Of a DNA stretch of 64,000 nt, positions 61,156 to 64,000 are shown in pieces. The position numbers were made by a program, and so were the translations under genes. The DNA comes from Bacillus massilinigeriensis (GTDB taxonomy: Bacteria; Bacillota; Bacilli; Bacillales; Cytobacillaceae). Position 1 is the first letter of the stretch; each line of letters opens with the position of its first letter. The notes below the pieces were generated by a model. That model worked only from the letters and a program-made list of their open reading frames with translations, searched no databases and was not told the DNA's origin. The DNA is taken from contig NZ_LT630337.1 of NCBI RefSeq assembly GCF_900117315.1, positions 1,945,848 to 2,009,847 of the forward strand, written 5' to 3'.

Positions 61156-61456
61156 ACAAGAAGGAATACATCGCTAAGACAGCAATGGATCCTAAAACAA
61201 CGACTATTACGTTCACCCCAAAAAAGGCAAGAAGAAAAGCAGCTGCAGCACCTAATAACCCGTACCAAATATCATCTTGGATAAATAATACTCCTGGAAA
61301 GATAAGTGCCCCTAATGTCGCAAATGGGACATTCTTCAAAACCCCTTGAAGAAATGACGGGAGCTCCTTTCCCTTAAACAGAACGAAAGGAAGCATTCTA
61401 GGAAGATAGGTAACGACACCCATTCCAATAATCATCCAAATAACCTCTTTATTCAA
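61151..61456 (-). CDS. azlD: Branched-chain amino acid exporter small subunit AzlD
   Basis: 101 residues, four hydrophobic segments, with MGVVTYLPRMLPFVLF near the start as in AzlD/YgaH. Together with AzlC it exports branched-chain amino acids and their analogues. TTG start 61456 after GGGGGAG, two bases after the azlC stop. Its last codons lie in the terminator hairpin. Confidence 0.9.
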   Translation of the reverse strand: MNKEVIWMIIGMGVVTYLPRMLPFVLFKGKELPSFLQGVLKNVPFATLGALIFPGVLFIQDDIWYGLLGAAAAFLLAFFGVNVIVVVLGSIAVLAMYSFLW

Positions 61457-61458
61457 GA

Positions 61459-62175
61459 CTACTCCCCCTCTTTAGGCTTCAAGGATTCAATTCCTTCAAC
61501 AATAATTGCTGATAATAAAGTGGCTGTAACAATTGCCCAGCCAGTGGATAAAATCCCTGTCATTGTAAAAATCGTATTAAAGATTGCAGCTAATACTGCT
61601 AAATAGACAACCTTTATACCCGTTTTCATGGATGGGACCAATAACCCTATAAACATCGCATAAAGGGCAACAGACATGCTTTCCTGCAGGGTTTGAGGCA
61701 GGTTTGCCCCTATTAAGTGACCCAATCCAGAATTCACTACCCAGCTTGAGTAGGCTACGAGATTTAGACCTATCATATAGCCTGCTGTTACCTTTTCATC
61801 TCTTGTAGCAGCAACAGAAAAAGTTTCATCAGTTAGCCCAAAAGAATAGAGAACCTTATGGAGCGTCCGATCCTCTTCCGACTTTTCATTTAATGCAGCC
61901 GACATTAAAAAATGTCGAATATTCACGATAAAGGTTGTTAAAATGATTTCAAAGGTTCCCGTTCCTAAGGTTAAGAGAGTTAAAGACATATATTGTGAGG
62001 CCCCAGCAAAAACAATCATACTCATTAATATCGTTTCCGTAATGGTGAGCCCTGTTGTTTTTGCTAGTAAGCCAAATGTAATTGCAATAGGAAAATAGCC
62101 AATTCCTATACTAACTCCTGACTGTAGCCCCTTCTTAAACTCAGAGTTTTGATTCGATACGACTAACTCTGCCAC
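61459..62175 (-). CDS. azlC: Branched-chain amino acid exporter large subunit AzlC
   Basis: 238 residues with seven or eight hydrophobic segments. SIGIGYFPIAITFGLLAKTTG near residue 25 and FAGASQYMSLTLL near 58 are family signatures. GTG start 62175 follows AAGGAG; an out-of-frame ATG overlaps it. Divergent from the XRE-cupin gene, which probably regulates it. Confidence 0.93.
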   Translation of the reverse strand: MAELVVSNQNSEFKKGLQSGVSIGIGYFPIAITFGLLAKTTGLTITETILMSMIVFAGASQYMSLTLLTLGTGTFEIILTTFIVNIRHFLMSAALNEKSEEDRTLHKVLYSFGLTDETFSVAATRDEKVTAGYMIGLNLVAYSSWVVNSGLGHLIGANLPQTLQESMSVALYAMFIGLLVPSMKTGIKVVYLAVLAAIFNTIFTMTGILSTGWAIVTATLLSAIIVEGIESLKPKEGE

Positions 62176-62265
62176 ATAACCACTCCTTACCAGCTTTCAA
62201 ATTGTATCTTTATCTTTTTACTCATATAAGTGATAATAAAAATTGAAAATTTACAATTTACTAGT

Positions 62266-62305
62266 TTGTATACTATATTATATATACGTGCGTTATATTA
62301 TACAA
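62266..62305. promoter_or_regulatory. Candidate operator between azlC and the XRE-cupin regulator
   Basis: TTGTATACTATA (62266-62277) and TATATTATACAA (62294-62305) are an inverted repeat with one mismatch and a 16-bp spacer, just upstream of the regulator's ribosome binding site and in the divergent promoter region. Confidence 0.5.
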
Positions 62306-62323
62306 TCACCTTGGAGGAAAAAA

Positions 62324-62875
62324 ATGAGTAATATTCAAAAGAATATTGGAGAAAACCTAAAGGATTTACGGCGATTACGTGGGTATAGCTTAGATCAAAC
62401 CGCACAATTAACAGGAGTTAGTAAGGCGATGCTTGGGCAAATTGAACGAGGAGAATCCAATCCAACCGTAACAACTCTATGGAAAATGGCAACGGGCCTC
62501 CAGGTTTCCTTTTCTTCCTTAATCAATGACACCAATGCAAGAGTCTTGTTTGTAGAAAAAGATAAAATTTGTCCTATTATGGATTCGGGTAATTTTTACA
62601 GAGTATATCCGATTTTCCCCTTTGACCCTAGAAGGAAGTTTGAAATATTCACCATCGAATTAGAACCAGGATACACTCATCTCTCTGAGAAACATAATGA
62701 AGGCGTGGAGGAGTATATTACCGTTACTGTAGGAACTCTTGAAGTTACCATTGGTAAAGAAAAATACTGTGTAAAAAACGGGGACTCCATTCGATTTTCC
62801 GCCAATCAAGAGCACACCTATAGAAGCCTAAATGAAGAATTAGCAGTTTATCAGTTAGTCATGTACTATCCCTAA
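62324..62875 (+). CDS. XRE-family regulator with cupin domain
   Basis: 183 residues: an HTH_XRE domain (about 8-65, NLKDLRRLRGYSLDQTAQLTG) and a cupin domain (about 105-180, HLSEKHNEGVEEYITV, then GDSIRFSANQEHTY). Such proteins usually repress or activate an adjacent transporter in response to a small ligand bound in the cupin. ATG 62324 follows GGAGG; 27 codons of open frame upstream are not translated. The divergent azlCD is the obvious target. Confidence 0.9.
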   Translation: MSNIQKNIGENLKDLRRLRGYSLDQTAQLTGVSKAMLGQIERGESNPTVTTLWKMATGLQVSFSSLINDTNARVLFVEKDKICPIMDSGNFYRVYPIFPFDPRRKFEIFTIELEPGYTHLSEKHNEGVEEYITVTVGTLEVTIGKEKYCVKNGDSIRFSANQEHTYRSLNEELAVYQLVMYYP

Positions 62876-62879
62876 AAGA

Positions 62880-62936
62880 TAAGGAGACTTTATTCCAGTA
62901 GGTGCCATGCACAAAGCGGAAATAGTCTCCTTAACT
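62880..62936. terminator. Bidirectional terminator between the XRE-cupin gene and lcfB
   Basis: AAGGAGACT..ATTCC and GGAA.TAGTCTCCTT pair across a 21-nt loop that contains GGTGCCATGCAC. T-rich on the right. Confidence 0.8.
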
Positions 62937-62945
62937 TTTTTCTTC

Positions 62946-64000
62946 TTATTTTGTTTCTTGCAACACTTTATCTTTTAATGCTCTTCTTAAAATCTTACCG
63001 GTTGTATTTTTTGGCAATTCCTCTAAAAACTCAATCGTTTTTGGAATCTTATATTTTGCTAGATGCTCCTTACAATATTCAATCAGTTGTTCCTCAGTTA
63101 ATTCAGGATTTTTGCTCACAACAAAGCAACTAACCACTTCGCCTTGATTTGGGTCTGGTATTCCTAGTACTGCAACCTCCACAATATCAGGATGATTATA
63201 GAAAACTTCCTCTACTTCGCGAGGATAAACATTGTAGCCACCGACAATGATTAAATCCTTTTTACGATCAACAATATAGAAATAACCATCCTCATCCATT
63301 CTTGCCATATCGCCTGTATACAGCCAGCCATCACGTATAGTTGCAGCGGATTCCTCTGGCATTTTATAATAGCCCTTCATAACGTTTGGACCACGAACAA
63401 TTAATTCACCTGCTTGTCCTACAGGAACCTCTTCCCCTAGCTCATCAACTACCTTATTTTCCACATGGATAATAGAGGTTCCAATAGAGCCCGGTTTTCT
63501 TGGACGGTCTAATGGATTGAAGCAAGTAACAGGTGCAGCTTCCGATAATCCATAGCCTTCAGAAATCATTACTTTAAACTTTCTCTCAAAATTCTCTAAT
63601 AAAGCAACAGGTAAGGCCGAGCCACCAGAAATACATAATCTTATAGATTCAAAATCTTGTGGATTTCCTTCACTGTACTGATAAAGGAAGTTATACATAG
63701 TTGGTACACCAACAAACACAGTAGACTTATATTCTTTTGCAAGCCTAAAAATTTCCTTTGGACTAAATTTTGGATCAATTAAGACGGTAGCTCCCATCAT
63801 GAGAGGTGCATTTAATGCAACGGTTAAACAAAAAACATGGAACATCGGAAGAGTAGCAATGACACGGTCATCCTCATTCATTCTGAGGTATTCCCCAACA
63901 TCTTTTGCATTGCTGTAGATATTTTTATGAGTAAGCATGGCCCCTTTTGGTTTTCCAGTAGTACCAGAAGTATACAAAATAATCGCATTATCATCTTCGT
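62946..64000 (-). CDS. lcfB: Long-chain fatty-acid-CoA ligase LcfB (5' end cut by window edge)
   Basis: The last 350 or so residues of an ANL-family ligase; the frame is open to the right edge (upstream codons read [10 protein letters not shown]). P-loop [51 protein letters not shown] and catalytic lysine in [11 protein letters not shown]. Position beyond yhfN matches lcfB (yhfL) of B. subtilis. Activates long-chain fatty acids for beta-oxidation. Confidence 0.9.
   Translation of the reverse strand, partial: EDDNAIILYTSGTTGKPKGAMLTHKNIYSNAKDVGEYLRMNEDDRVIATLPMFHVFCLTVALNAPLMMGATVLIDPKFSPKEIFRLAKEYKSTVFVGVPTMYNFLYQYSEGNPQDFESIRLCISGGSALPVALLENFERKFKVMISEGYGLSEAAPVTCFNPLDRPRKPGSIGTSIIHVENKVVDELGEEVPVGQAGELIVRGPNVMKGYYKMPEESAATIRDGWLYTGDMARMDEDGYFYIVDRKKDLIIVGGYNVYPREVEEVFYNHPDIVEVAVLGIPDPNQGEVVSCFVVSKNPELTEEQLIEYCKEHLAKYKIPKTIEFLEELPKNTTGKILRRALKDKVLQETK

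Overview
The window is a chromosomal segment of an endospore-forming member of the Bacillaceae. The DNA is AT-rich, starts are preceded by strong AGGAGG-type ribosome binding sites, TTG and GTG starts are common, and a complete gerPABCDEF spore germination operon, comK and asnO-type genes are present. Gene order follows, with gaps, the B. subtilis yhf-yhj-add-gerP-yis-yit region as I remember it: lcfB, yhfN, an IDEAL-domain gene, comK, yhjD, yhjE, sipV, addBA, gerPF-PA, yisK, yisL, yisN, asnO, yitK, yitL, yitS, yitT, a BsuPI-domain gene, yitU, yitV, yitW. Many symbols below rest on protein family plus this synteny.

Layout. 1-8.1 kb: an oxygen-response and molybdenum-cofactor block: moeA (cut by the window edge), a soluble chemoreceptor, the ric/scdA Fe-S repair gene, moaA, fnr, a radical SAM/SPASM gene and a diguanylate cyclase. 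Two perfect Fnr boxes sit at identical distances from the -10 boxes of ric and the radical SAM gene. 8.1-16.4 kb: the yit block, with three very small genes. 16.4-31 kb: a 20-bp tandem repeat, a membrane-anchored GH13 protein whose catalytic residues are mostly replaced, asnO/yisN, an LnrLMN-like ABC exporter, a FIST-PAS-GGDEF-EAL protein, yisL, yisK and an acyl-CoA ligase. 31-41 kb: gerP operon, an IS200-type element, then addA and addB. 41-55.5 kb: an accessory cluster that breaks the B. subtilis order. 55.6-64 kb: sipV, yhjE, an LCP protein, yhjD under a LexA-type box, comK, an IDEAL-domain gene, an M48 protease, azlCD with an XRE-cupin regulator, and lcfB (cut by the edge).

The accessory cluster is the most interesting part. 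A large regulator (MalT-like NTPase, TPR region, then a SARP/BTAD-type C-terminus) lies next to a branched-chain-amino-acid-type ABC transporter operon that continues into a 59-residue protein, a KAS III-like enzyme, an alpha/beta hydrolase, an SDR reductase and a separate acyl-CoA ligase unit. The two promoters of the cluster carry the same arrangement: two copies of TGTAACT spaced 11 bp apart, then 9 bp, then a -10 box. This is the geometry known for SARP regulators of actinomycetes. The transporter ATPase gene livF is split by an IS110-family element. Its insertion site can be read to the base (CT core), and its long non-coding left end carries a strong hairpin flanked by short matches to the element's own ends, as expected of a bridge RNA.

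No tRNA, rRNA or CRISPR array was seen. All assignments were made by eye from sequence and memory of protein families; no searches were run.
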